Positions 16,197 to 23,800 of a DNA stretch of 42,210 nt are shown here, piece after piece (positions within the stretch are counted from its first letter, which is position 1; the number at the start of each line of letters is the position of its first letter). The position numbers were made by a program, and so were the translations under genes. Under the pieces are notes generated by a model. The model was not told where the DNA came from. It saw only the letters and a program-made list of their open reading frames with translations, and searched no databases. This DNA comes from Clostridia bacterium (GTDB lineage Bacteria; Bacillota; Clostridia; Oscillospirales; Acutalibacteraceae): positions 1 to 42,210 of the forward strand of contig CAAEIG010000084.1 in assembly GCA_900755895.1 (NCBI GenBank). Direction: 5' to 3'.

Positions 16197-16853
16197 TTAT
16201 TCGCCAGGCGAAACAACATAGGCATTGAGCGTCTGCCTCCCGAATGCAAGGGCGTCCTCATGGTTGTCGAAGTAAACATCCACACGGTTGCCCTTGATGG
16301 CGCCGCCGACATCCTGAACGATACGCTCACCCAAACCTTCGATGTAGAGCACAGTGCCAAATGGGTACTTACTCTTGTCAGCAGCGATGGTCACGCCCTG
16401 TACCGCTTCAGCCCCACTGGCCGTGTAGACGATACCATTGGGGCGCTTGCTGGCCCATTCGCCGCAGCATTTAGCGCAGGAGCAATAGGCGGTGGCTTCG
16501 ATAGTCTCCCACTCAGGATCCGGAGTCGGCTCAGGCGTCTCAAGCGGAAGCACTTCGGTCTCGGCCTCAGGGATGGCCCGCAGCGTCTTCTGCGAGAAAT
16601 GGATCTCGCTGACCGGCTCGATATCGGGCATCTTCTCAGTGACAGCCTCGTCCTTCACAGTAGCGTGGAACTCGGTTGCGGTCCCGCTGGCAGCGAAAGC
16701 GATCGTGCTGACAGCCGCTACGGCAGTGACCAGGCAGACCGCCATGCGCAGGCGGATAACTTCCCGGAGGTGGGACTTGCGGAGTTTCTGGCTGGTTTCC
16801 TGGCTTTGAGCCTCCTTCCTCTTTAATGTAACTGTAATGATTTTACTCTCCAT
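16197..16853 (-). CDS. Secreted or anchored 3D-domain (RpfB/YabE-type) cell-wall protein
   Basis: 218 residues from the ATG at 16853 (AAAGGAG 10 nt upstream). A basic N-terminus is followed by a membrane segment at about residues 38-55, a Pro/Glu-rich linker around 95-115, and a C-terminal 3D domain: EATAYCSCAKCC, GVTIAADKSKYPFGT, RIVQDVGGAI, RVDVYF. The three conserved Asp residues are D159, D181 and D192. 3D domains share the double-psi barrel of MltA-type lytic transglycosylases and of resuscitation-type proteins. In a conjugative element such an enzyme plausibly opens peptidoglycan for the secretion channel. It heads the transcript running to 14898. Confidence 0.88.
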   Translation of the reverse strand: MESKIITVTLKRKEAQSQETSQKLRKSHLREVIRLRMAVCLVTAVAAVSTIAFAASGTATEFHATVKDEAVTEKMPDIEPVSEIHFSQKTLRAIPEAETEVLPLETPEPTPDPEWETIEATAYCSCAKCCGEWASKRPNGIVYTASGAEAVQGVTIAADKSKYPFGTVLYIEGLGERIVQDVGGAIKGNRVDVYFDNHEDALAFGRQTLNAYVVSPGE

Positions 16854-16905
16854 GTAGAGATCTCTCCTTTGTATGTTTTTAGCCTCCTTCAGTGGATGAC
16901 TGACC

Positions 16906-16917
16906 TCATAGTATGCA
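16906..16917 (-). promoter_or_regulatory. Promoter word for the 3D-domain gene unit
   Basis: Minus strand TGCATACTATGA, 53 nt before the ATG at 16853; shared extended -10 type word. Confidence 0.5.
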
Positions 16918-16952
16918 AACAGGCCAGGATTGATTTTGTAGGGATGGAGCCC

Positions 16953-17036
16953 TCCTTTTTTACCGAAGAAATGCGGCGGAGGATTTTCCCCTTTTGCCGC
17001 TGGGCTTTTGCCGCGAGCCGGCTCCGTGAGATTTCT
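16953..17036 (-). repeat. Palindromic intergenic repeat, copy 3 (shortened)
   Basis: Plus strand begins TCCTTTTTTACCGAAGAAAT and ends GCCGGCTCCGTGAGATTTC. The usual central hairpin is missing, leaving GCCGCGAGCCGGCTCCGTGAG, so this looks like an internal deletion derivative. Confidence 0.7.
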
Positions 17037-17078
17037 CAAAACAGCACCCCGCCCTCCCTAATAGGGAGAGGCGGGGTT
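17036..17078 (-). terminator. Intrinsic terminator after the 190-residue gene
   Basis: Minus strand ACCCCGCCTCTCCC, loop TATTA, GGGAGGGCGGGGT, then GCTGTTTTG. It lies directly after the stop at 17082 and abuts repeat copy 3. Confidence 0.8.
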
Positions 17079-17081
17079 TGG

Positions 17082-17654
17082 TTATGCGTGCGATTTCAGC
17101 AAATCCATGATATCCTCGATGCAGTTGGAGACAACACAGTCAGTGGTGGCATATTTGCCATCCTTGCCTGGCCTGTTCAGTTCGCAGACAGCCCACGACA
17201 ACCATGCTGCCTCATGGGACTCCTCCTCATCCAGACGCAGCATCAGTACAGACGGAAAGCTCTCTCCGACACTCTCCTCTGGCGGCAGGAAGACGCCTCC
17301 GATCACCTCGTAGTAGGTCTCCTGATATGGGACATCGCCGCTCAGCAGCCAATACTCGTGATTCAGTCTGGCATCAATTACACCATACTGTCCAGCCAGA
17401 TCGGCCGGACCAATCAGCAGCTCCGGCGGGATGTCATCGGTATCGAACTCATAGACATAGAGAGGCATCCGCAGCCCATGTTCCTTGGCCAGGTACAGCG
17501 CCTGCGCCTGGCAAGGCTTGGCGTTCACACATCTCTCGATGCGGTCGGACAGGCAGATACGGGGCGTCTCGGCATCTTCCATCGGCAGCCGGCTTTTCGG
17601 CACGCGAGGGATGAAGAACGGAACTGGATCGTAGCTCAGATGATAGAGTTTCAT
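17082..17654 (-). CDS. Unknown protein opening MKLYHLSYDP (190 residues)
   Basis: The start is the ATG at 17654, which overlaps the previous gene's TGA as ATGA; the longer frame has no start signal. N-terminal features: YHLSYDPVPFFIPRVPKSRL, then AETPRICLSDRIERCVNAKP. An initial His-Leu-Ser with a later RICLS motif is reminiscent of ADP-ribosyltransferase-like or RES-like folds, but the catalytic residues cannot be assigned. It continues with acidic loops (LDEEESHEA) and no membrane segments. Followed by a terminator. Probably works with its coupled partner upstream. Function unknown. Confidence 0.7.
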   Translation of the reverse strand: MKLYHLSYDPVPFFIPRVPKSRLPMEDAETPRICLSDRIERCVNAKPCQAQALYLAKEHGLRMPLYVYEFDTDDIPPELLIGPADLAGQYGVIDARLNHEYWLLSGDVPYQETYYEVIGGVFLPPEESVGESFPSVLMLRLDEEESHEAAWLSWAVCELNRPGKDGKYATTDCVVSNCIEDIMDLLKSHA

Positions 17655-17998
17655 GTTGCCAGCCCCGCCTTCTCCAGCAGCTTCTGCATCTCCTCCGCAG
17701 CGAGCCGCATATAAGCCGCGGCAATGATGCTGCTGGCGTGGAAAGAAACGAGCCAGTCTCCGCTCCCCTGCTCGATGTATGAGATGTTCATGTCTGGCAG
17801 ATACCATCGACCCAGTTCATCCGCCAGCTCCTGGCTCCGGATATTCGTCCGGCAAGCCAGGACACATGGCTTCCTGTCTCGAAAATGGATGATGCCATAG
17901 CGCCCAGGGGCGCCACTCTCGAAAGGCAGGACCTCCAGCAGGTCGGCGGTTCCGTATGGAGCGGTCGGGCCCGCCGTCCCAAATAAGTATTTTCCCAT
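17651..17998 (-). CDS. Unknown protein, first gene of a coupled pair (115 residues)
   Basis: Begins MGKYLFGTAGPTAPYGTADL, has YGIIHFRDRKPCVLACR near residue 35 and a C-terminal amphipathic helix (AAEEMQKLLEKAGLAT). AGGAGG precedes the ATG. A promoter word lies 50 nt upstream. Its stop overlaps the next start by 4 nt, so both products are made together, as for subunits or a toxin and immunity pair; the latter is only a possibility from architecture. No known domain was recognised. Confidence 0.7.
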   Translation of the reverse strand: MGKYLFGTAGPTAPYGTADLLEVLPFESGAPGRYGIIHFRDRKPCVLACRTNIRSQELADELGRWYLPDMNISYIEQGSGDWLVSFHASSIIAAAYMRLAAEEMQKLLEKAGLAT

Positions 17999-18047
17999 GG
18001 TTATTTCCTCCTACTAAAATATATTTCTCCAGCATTGGATTCTGAGT

Positions 18048-18058
18048 TGTTTTATGCA
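18048..18058 (-). promoter_or_regulatory. Promoter word for the 17998-17082 pair
   Basis: Minus strand TGCATAAAACA, 50 nt before the ATG. The gap 17999-18336 contains only this, a CGTT...AACG mini-palindrome, repeat copy 4 and a terminator. Confidence 0.45.
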
Positions 18059-18166
18059 GGTTGTCCGCAGACAATTCCAGAGAGCGGATTCTCTGTTGCT
18101 GAAAACAGCGGAACGGCAAATCGTTTTCAACAACGACTTGTCATCCCCACACCAGCGGACAGGCAG

Positions 18167-18269
18167 GTCCCACGGACCCGACTTCGGTTCCGAAACGGAA
18201 CCGGCCCGCGGCCACAGCTCCCGACAAACAAAGCAAACCTTCGCTACATTTCTTCGTTAAAAAAGACCT
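18167..18269 (+). repeat. Palindromic intergenic repeat, copy 4
   Basis: GTCCCACGGACCCGACTTCG, hairpin CGGTTCCGAAACGGAACCG, GCCCGCGGCCACAGC, and the right end ACATTTCTTCGTTAAAAAAG. Only the plus-facing half is present. The stem has CCG/CGG where copy 1b has CCC/GGG, so both arms changed. Confidence 0.9.
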
Positions 18270-18286
18270 CAAAACATCTGTACGAA

Positions 18287-18332
18287 CAAAAAGAAAGGCC
18301 CCGCCCTTCCCTGTTCTGGGAAAGGCGGGGCA
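18287..18332 (-). terminator. Intrinsic terminator after the twin-Cys-motif gene
   Basis: Minus strand GCCCCGCCTTTCCC, loop AGAACA, GGGAAGGGCGGGGC, then CTTTCTTTTTG. Confidence 0.9.
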
Positions 18333-18336
18333 TCGT

Positions 18337-19134
18337 TCAATCATCCAAGAATTCCGGGTAGTCTCCGCTCTCCTTCAACATGCAGACATTGGTATGACGC
18401 CAGCCTTCGCATACGCTGGAGAACATACAATCATCGCGGCAAAAATCATCCTTCCGGTCATCGTTCGTCAGCGCCTTCTTGTGTCCATAGAAGGGGTCTG
18501 TGAGATTCTCATAGCAGGTGCCGGCCTCCTCCAACAGTGCCCGCACCTCGTCGCCGCTGAGGGATGCAAAATCCTTGATCGCTCGGAAATCCGAATCGGT
18601 GGATGTGTCGGTCGGGTCATTTGCCAGAGCAAGCCGCCAGAGACCATTGGGGTCTTCCGCCAGGATGAACATAAATTTCGTTTCCCCGAAGATGTCCTTA
18701 ATGGCTCTGAGCATAGCCTGAGCCAGAATATGCAGGGCAAAATTGCACCCAAATCCATCCGAAGTGCGGATCCGGTCTAGGAATTCCTTCCGGATGACGA
18801 CCGCTTGATAGCCGCCATCCGCATCCTCATCGTCCCATCTCCGAAGCAGAATGTCATCAGCGGGGCGGAACTCGATCTTCTTCTCTCTGCAGACATTGAA
18901 CCGGACAGCCCGCTCAAACAGTTTGTCATAGCGGCCCCAGGCCTTCAGCCGGCAGAACTTGGTCAGCTCATACCCCTTGCATTCACCGAAAAAAGGACAG
19001 TCTGCCTCGCAGAATATTTCCTGCACCTCTTTCATGTGCTCCGGGCCGAGCAGTTCCTTGATCTCCGCCCAGCGCCGGCGAAAGGGCTTGGGTGGTCCCT
19101 TGTGACTCTTGCGTTTCTTCTTGCTTTTTGCCAT
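18337..19134 (-). CDS. Unknown 265-residue protein with two identical Cys4 motifs
   Basis: A basic N-terminus (KSKKKRKSHKG) suggests nucleic-acid contact. Two Cys clusters with the same spacing, C-x3-C-x5-C-x8-C, flank the protein: C42/C46/C52/C61 (CEADCPFFGEC) and C232/C236/C242/C251 (CRDDCMFSSVC). They could bind zinc or an iron-sulfur cluster. The middle part has FGCNFALHILAQAMLRAIKD and FMFILAEDPNGLW. AGGAGG precedes the ATG. It is followed by a strong terminator. The 52-residue gene upstream is also Cys-rich and may share the transcript, with an A/T-flanked hairpin between them. No known family was recognised. Confidence 0.75.
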   Translation of the reverse strand: MAKSKKKRKSHKGPPKPFRRRWAEIKELLGPEHMKEVQEIFCEADCPFFGECKGYELTKFCRLKAWGRYDKLFERAVRFNVCREKKIEFRPADDILLRRWDDEDADGGYQAVVIRKEFLDRIRTSDGFGCNFALHILAQAMLRAIKDIFGETKFMFILAEDPNGLWRLALANDPTDTSTDSDFRAIKDFASLSGDEVRALLEEAGTCYENLTDPFYGHKKALTNDDRKDDFCRDDCMFSSVCEGWRHTNVCMLKESGDYPEFLDD

Positions 19135-19207
19135 TCTTAGTTCCTCCTTGATTTTTTATGGGCCAGGCCTGGGGCGAAGATGCTCCAGGCCTGGGCAGAC
19201 AGGGACA

Positions 19208-19366
19208 TCAGTTGTCGCTACCGTCCATCTCATCCAGCATGTCCAGGAACTGCTGGGCGGGACAGAACTCGCATTGGTCAGGCTCGCAGGTCCCAGCGGC
19301 CACCTGCGCTCTACAGACAGCCTTGGTGGCGGCGACGGCATTGTCATACAGAGTTTTCTCCAACAT
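19208..19366 (-). CDS. Small Cys-containing protein (52 residues)
   Basis: Reads MLEKTLYDNAVAATKAVCRA and then GTCEPDQCEFCPAQQF, ending DEMDGSDN with TGA. TTAGGAGG lies 9 nt upstream of the ATG and a promoter word about 55 nt upstream. The C-x4-C-x2-C core could bind a metal. It precedes the twin-Cys-motif gene by 73 nt. A longer overlapping frame (19156-19431) lacks these signals and is a shadow. Confidence 0.75.
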   Translation of the reverse strand: MLEKTLYDNAVAATKAVCRAQVAAGTCEPDQCEFCPAQQFLDMLDEMDGSDN

Positions 19367-19418
19367 GTTTGTATCCTCCTAATTTTTAATTTTGCATCCC
19401 CAATTGGCTTGCATACCG

Positions 19419-19430
19419 CTATTTTATGCA
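19419..19430 (-). promoter_or_regulatory. Promoter word for the 52-residue gene
   Basis: Minus strand TGCATAAAATAG, about 55 nt before the ATG at 19366. Confidence 0.45.
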
Positions 19431-19454
19431 ATTTGTCTGAAACTCATTTTTGCA

Positions 19455-19492
19455 CAAAAAGAAGGGCGCCCACCATGTGGCAGGCGCCCTGT
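19455..19492 (-). terminator. Intrinsic terminator after the pilin operon
   Basis: Minus strand AGGGCGCCTGCCACATGGTGGGCGCCCT, then TCTTTTTG, directly after the stop at 19501. Confidence 0.9.
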
Positions 19493-19500
19493 TTTGGTTG

Positions 19501-19872
19501 TCAGGGAGTCGGTGTTGGAGTCTCCTCCGTGGTCGGGAACACAGGCTTGCTGAATTGGTCCTTGACAGCCTGCTGGGCATCCTGGAAGTACTTATCCAAC
19601 TGGTCGATGTCTACGATTGGGTCCTTGGCATTCTGATCTCGATACTGCCCATATCCATCGTTGATGCCTTGCTCGATTTCAGGAGCAAAGATGCTGGCGA
19701 ACTTGGACACAAAGTCAGTTCCATCGCCCCACATGATCGTGCAGAGGATCGGGACCAGTATAAAGAGGCCGGCCAAAACCAAAGCAATACGGGTCAGGCG
19801 AAGGAGGATCGATACGACCAGACAAAGCGCAATTACAACGATGAATATGATGAGGAGGGTCCTGGTATCCAT
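19501..19872 (-). CDS. Two-helix membrane protein, partner of the VirB2-like pilin
   Basis: 123 residues with two tight N-terminal membrane helices (about 6-25 and 28-48, ILLRLTRIALVLAGLFILV). A soluble tail follows with YGQYRDQNAKDP, a short helix, and a Pro/Thr terminus (TEETPTPTP). Found directly after the pilin-like gene (20-nt gap), with GGGAGG before the ATG. In Gram-positive secretion systems small two-helix proteins here are channel or pilus-assembly subunits; that role is inferred from position. Confidence 0.7.
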   Translation of the reverse strand: MDTRTLLIIFIVVIALCLVVSILLRLTRIALVLAGLFILVPILCTIMWGDGTDFVSKFASIFAPEIEQGINDGYGQYRDQNAKDPIVDIDQLDKYFQDAQQAVKDQFSKPVFPTTEETPTPTP

Positions 19873-19892
19873 ATCTTAACCCTCCCCCTCGA

Positions 19893-20366
19893 TCAGTGCG
19901 TAAGCCAGCTCTGAACGGCGCTCATGATCTGCGGGCCCATCGTAGCGGCGGTGAAGCAGACGCAAGCGATGATGAGACCGATCAGGCCTCCCACCATGGT
20001 CCGCTTATTGCCGACGGCGCCAATAATGATCAGGAGCAGGCTGATGAAGAAGCCGATCACAGAGACGATGCGGACGCCCCGGGTGATGATCGAAATGAGC
20101 TCTCCGCCCTTGCGGTCCACCCAGTTGTTCACATCATCAGTCGTCACCTTCGGGTCTTTGACCCCAAAGGCATCCTCAAAGGTGCTGCCAGAGTTGCCGC
20201 TGGGCGTCGGATCAGGACCAGGCTGAGTGATCTCAGTCTGGGTGTTTCCACCGAAGACGGCTGTGCCATAGCCTGCGTTATCGGCCGCGAATGCGGGCAC
20301 GGCGAGGGAGCAAATGCAAAGGATAGCCGCCAGCAGGAGAGAAGAGAAATGCTGCTTGATTTTCAT
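19893..20366 (-). CDS. VirB2/TrbC-like pilin precursor
   Basis: 157 residues from the ATG at 20366. A signal peptide (hydrophobic 9-24, cleavage after about Ala27, AVPAFA) is followed by a Gly/Pro/Ser linker and a mature C-terminal region with two hydrophobic helices at about 98-118 (SVIGFFISLLLIIIGAVG) and 123-145, separated by NKRTM. This signal-plus-two-helix pattern is that of VirB2-type pilins. Translation control looks special: the only good Shine-Dalgarno (GAAAGGAG, 20399-20406) is about 33 nt from the ATG, with a GGGGGC/GCCCCC hairpin between. Confidence 0.75.
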   Translation of the reverse strand: MKIKQHFSSLLLAAILCICSLAVPAFAADNAGYGTAVFGGNTQTEITQPGPDPTPSGNSGSTFEDAFGVKDPKVTTDDVNNWVDRKGGELISIITRGVRIVSVIGFFISLLLIIIGAVGNKRTMVGGLIGLIIACVCFTAATMGPQIMSAVQSWLTH

Positions 20367-20377
20367 AGTTGTTGCTC

Positions 20378-20406
20378 GGGGGCTTCCTACTGCCCCCTCT
20401 CCTTTC
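20378..20406 (-). promoter_or_regulatory. Shine-Dalgarno separated from the AUG by a stem-loop
   Basis: Minus strand GAAAGGAG, then GGGGGC-agtaggaa-GCCCCC, then GAGCAACAACT and ATG. Folding of the hairpin would bring the ribosome site close to the start codon. Confidence 0.6.
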
Positions 20407-20420
20407 TTGTTTGATATGGT

Positions 20421-20431
20421 GATAGTATGCA
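20421..20431 (-). promoter_or_regulatory. Promoter word for the pilin operon
   Basis: Minus strand TGCATACTATC, 55 nt before the ATG at 20366; a clear extended -10 type word without an obvious -35. Confidence 0.55.
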
Positions 20432-20507
20432 CAACACACAAATTCTATTCTACAAAGGCGCGCAGGGGCAGAGTGCCGTCCCTAATTCGAAGAATTAGTG
20501 ATGGCGG

Positions 20508-20608
20508 GTCTTTTTTAACGAAGAAAAGTGGCCAGAGATTGTCTTTCGCCAGAAGCTCTCGCACGGCCCGGCTCCGTTCCGGAGCCCTATGCCGGGGCCG
20601 TGAGAGCT
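20508..20608 (-). repeat. Palindromic intergenic repeat, copy 5a
   Basis: Plus strand GTCTTTTTTAACGAAGAAAA, then a core with hairpin GGCTCCGTTCCGGAGCC and GCCGTGAGAGC. The stem is CTCCG/CGGAG instead of TTCCC/GGGAA. Just outside is a separate palindrome, CTAATTCGAAGAATTAG (20482-20498). The 20367-20864 gap holds copies 5a and 5b, the pilin signals and a terminator. Confidence 0.88.
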
Positions 20609-20667
20609 CCGCCTTCCCTGCCACAGTCTTAGGCCGGCTGTTGTCTACAACAATTTGGGCTCCGCAG

Positions 20668-20769
20668 GTCTCATGGCCCCGACATCGGTTCCCGCGAGGG
20701 AACCGGCTCCGGCAAGGGCCTTGGCGGAGACAAAAATCCTCCGCCACATTCATTCGTTAAGAAAAATCC
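20668..20769 (+). repeat. Palindromic intergenic repeat, copy 5b
   Basis: GTCTCATGGCCCCGACATCG, hairpin GGTTCCCGCGAGGGAACC, and the right end CCGCCACATTCATTCGTTAA. Together with 5a it forms a 262-bp unit with outward A/T ends and a central TTGTCTACAACAA word (20641-20653). Confidence 0.88.
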
Positions 20770-20800
20770 GAACCACCCCTCCCCTGTTCCGGCGCAAGGG

Positions 20801-20843
20801 ACAAAAAGGAACCCCCTCTGGGAGCTCTCCCAGAGGGGGTTCC
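20801..20843 (-). terminator. Intrinsic terminator after the giant adhesin gene
   Basis: A perfect stem, GGAACCCCCTCTGGGAG on one arm with its complement on the other, is followed by TTTTTGT on the minus strand. Confidence 0.93.
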
Positions 20844-20864
20844 ATGCTCTATCCTACGCTGGTA

Positions 20865-23800
20865 TCAATAGCCAGTCTTAGGCAGAGTGTCGGGCAGCGG
20901 ATAATAGGGATACCGAACGGAACCGCCAGTCACTACAGTGGTAGACTGTGCAGTCGCGCTGGTCCAACCGCCGGCGATGCCGTTCATACCAGTGTTGGCA
21001 GACCAGCTGTTGCCGGAGCTCACAGAACTGGAAGCCTCACCCTGGCAGCCACTCTCAGCCCGGTTGATAAGCTGATAGCCGTTTACCACATTGGGCAGGA
21101 CGGAGACATAGAGCACGGGAGCCATAGACTCCTTCATGCCGGCAACGGCGCGGTCGAAGACCATGCGGATGTCGGTGACATACTCGCCGGAGGCCAGGCC
21201 CAAAGCGATGGAACTCATGTCATAGCTGTAGGAGGACTTGCTGTTCAGGTTGGCAGCCAGTACCCGGTAGTCGGACATATTGGTCCGGTACTCCACCCGG
21301 AAGGTAGTGGCGGTGCCAGACCAGGTCCCCGTGTAGAAGGTACCGGCGCGGGCGCCGTCAGTGGGCACCTTGATGTTCAGGAAGAAGTTCTGCACTGTGA
21401 CGCTGGAAGCGTTGCTCACATTGGTGTAGTAGAACTTGGCCTGATTGTTGGGAGCCACAGTACGGGGGCCGTGGGCGGTCACAGTGGTTTTGAAGTTGCC
21501 AGACTTGTTGTAAACGGTGATCTTCACATCATCGTTCTTGTTCGTCACATTGACGGTCACACGCTGGCTGTTGACCATGTAGCCTGCGGGGGCCTGGATC
21601 TGCTGCACATAGTAGGTGCCGATGCCCAGAGCCCCGGAGTGGGCCTCGCCGTAGCTGTCGCCATAGATGGTGGCAACCACGCGGCCGGACATATCGGTGA
21701 TCTGGTACACAGCGCCTTGCAGGCGGGAGCCCTTGCGGATACCCATCAGGACATTGTCGGAATCAGACAGAGTGGTGATAGTCACCTGTCCCTGCTGGCC
21801 GCCAATCTTCCACTTCACATCGGTGGCCTCCTTGAGGGAAATCTCGATGGTCTTGGGCACCGTATCCTTCACATAACCGGCCGGGACCTCCAGCATGGTG
21901 GCCTTATACCGACCAGACTTCAGGACCTGATCCAGATAGATGTATCCTTCGTCATTGGTAGTGTAGGTGCCAATGTAGTTGTTGTACTGGTCGGAAATCT
22001 CAATCTTGACATTGTAGATGCCCTTGTCGGACGCAGCGTCAACGACCTGGATCCGAACATGAGACTCCTTCTCGATGTCCAACTCGATGACCGTCTCCAC
22101 ATTGGCCTTCACGGTGAAGCGGTGGGGCTGAGGATCCATCACATAGCCCTCAGGGCCATAGGTGATGTAGTACATATACTCACCAGGCTTCAGGTCCACA
22201 AAGATGTAGCCCTGGCGGTCGGTGGTATAGTTGCCGATCAGAGTACCGTCGATAGTGGAAATACGCAGAGTCACATCATCCACACCCAGGCCAGTCTGAG
22301 ATTCGATGACCCGGATTGTGGCGCCGGACTCCTGGTCGAGCACGAAGGTCTCCAGGACCTCCTGATTGACAGGCACAGTTACCTCGCGGGCAGTGCGGTC
22401 GATCAGATAGCCCTCAGGAACATCCACGATGCTTACGGTGTACTTGTCGGGGGCAGCAGCGGCGATCTGGACCAGACCGTTGGACCCAGTCACATACTCG
22501 CCCACATACTTTCCGCCAGTGGTCCGCACCTGGAAGGTGACCCCAGCAACAGGATTGCCAGCCTTGGCATCGATAGCCCGCAGGGTCAGATTGGCATTAA
22601 CCACATGGTAGAAAGTAAGTGTACTGTTCTCATAGTTGGTGATGGTCACATTCTGAGAGGCCGTGTCCATCTGATAGCCGTCAGGGCCATTGGTCTCGCG
22701 GACCAGGTACTTGCCAGGCTTCAGGTTGGTGATGGTCACGATGCCCGTTTTATCGGTGGTAACCGTCTGCAGCAGCTTACCATTGGCCTCAGCAATCTCG
22801 AAGGTGGCGCCGGCCAGAGGAGCCTGGGTGTTACGATCCAGAGCCCGAATGACCAAGCCAGAGATGGCTTTGTTGGTAAACCGCAGGTTGGTGGTAGCAT
22901 CCTGGCTGATTTCAGCCCACTGGTAGCTGGCATCCAGCAGATAGCCATCGGGGGCAGTCTCCTGAGCAACCATGTACCTACCGGCAGCCAGACCGCCGAT
23001 GATTACAGTGCCGTCAGATCCAGTCACCACAGTGGTGGTGTAGGAGCCGTCGATAGACTCCACGCGGAACCGTGAGCCAGCCAGAGGAGCACCGGAGGCG
23101 TCGTCCACCAGCTCAATGATCAGGCTGGTATGTGCCTTCTGCTCGAACACGACCGTCACTGGCTTGCTGCCCAGGGTGATCGTCTTCATAGTCTCAACGG
23201 CAGTGTAGCCGTCAGGAGTAGACATCTGGCGGATGGTATAACGGCCGGAAGGCAACTCTCCGGTGGCGATCTGTCCAGATGCATCGGTCACACCATGGAA
23301 CACCTGGATATTGTCCTCATTGTAGATCTCGAAGGTGGTATTGGCCAGGCCCTTGTGGGTGGTCTGGTCCACAGACTCGATGACAATGCCCTCCAGCTTG
23401 TAGTTGGCAAACCGGGTGTTGAGCACACGGCCAGAGATGACCTCGATTGTCTGAGTTTCTGTGCAGATAGAATAGCCGGTAGGAGCGATGATCTGCTTGA
23501 CCACATAGAAGCCGGGGGCCAGAGGGCCAACCTCGACCACGCCATGGTCATTGGCGGAATACTCGCCTACCAGGTCGCCATCCATCTTGGTGACATTGTA
23601 CTGGGCGCCAGGGATCGGCTGCCGGGTCTGTGCGTCAACGGTCTCGATCAGCAGATAATCCTTGGTAGAATGGGCAAAACGCACATAGGCGGCTTCATTG
23701 CGACACATCACAATAGGCACCTGGTAGGAGGTGGTAAGCAGATACCCCTCAGGGGCAGCCAGCTCTTTCACCATGTAGACACCAGGTTCCATATCAGTCA

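Noticed and set aside
19155..19195. GC-rich hairpin before the twin-Cys gene as an intrinsic terminator
   Set aside because: In the direction of transcription it is followed by A residues, not T, so it is only a hairpin; the two genes may share a transcript.
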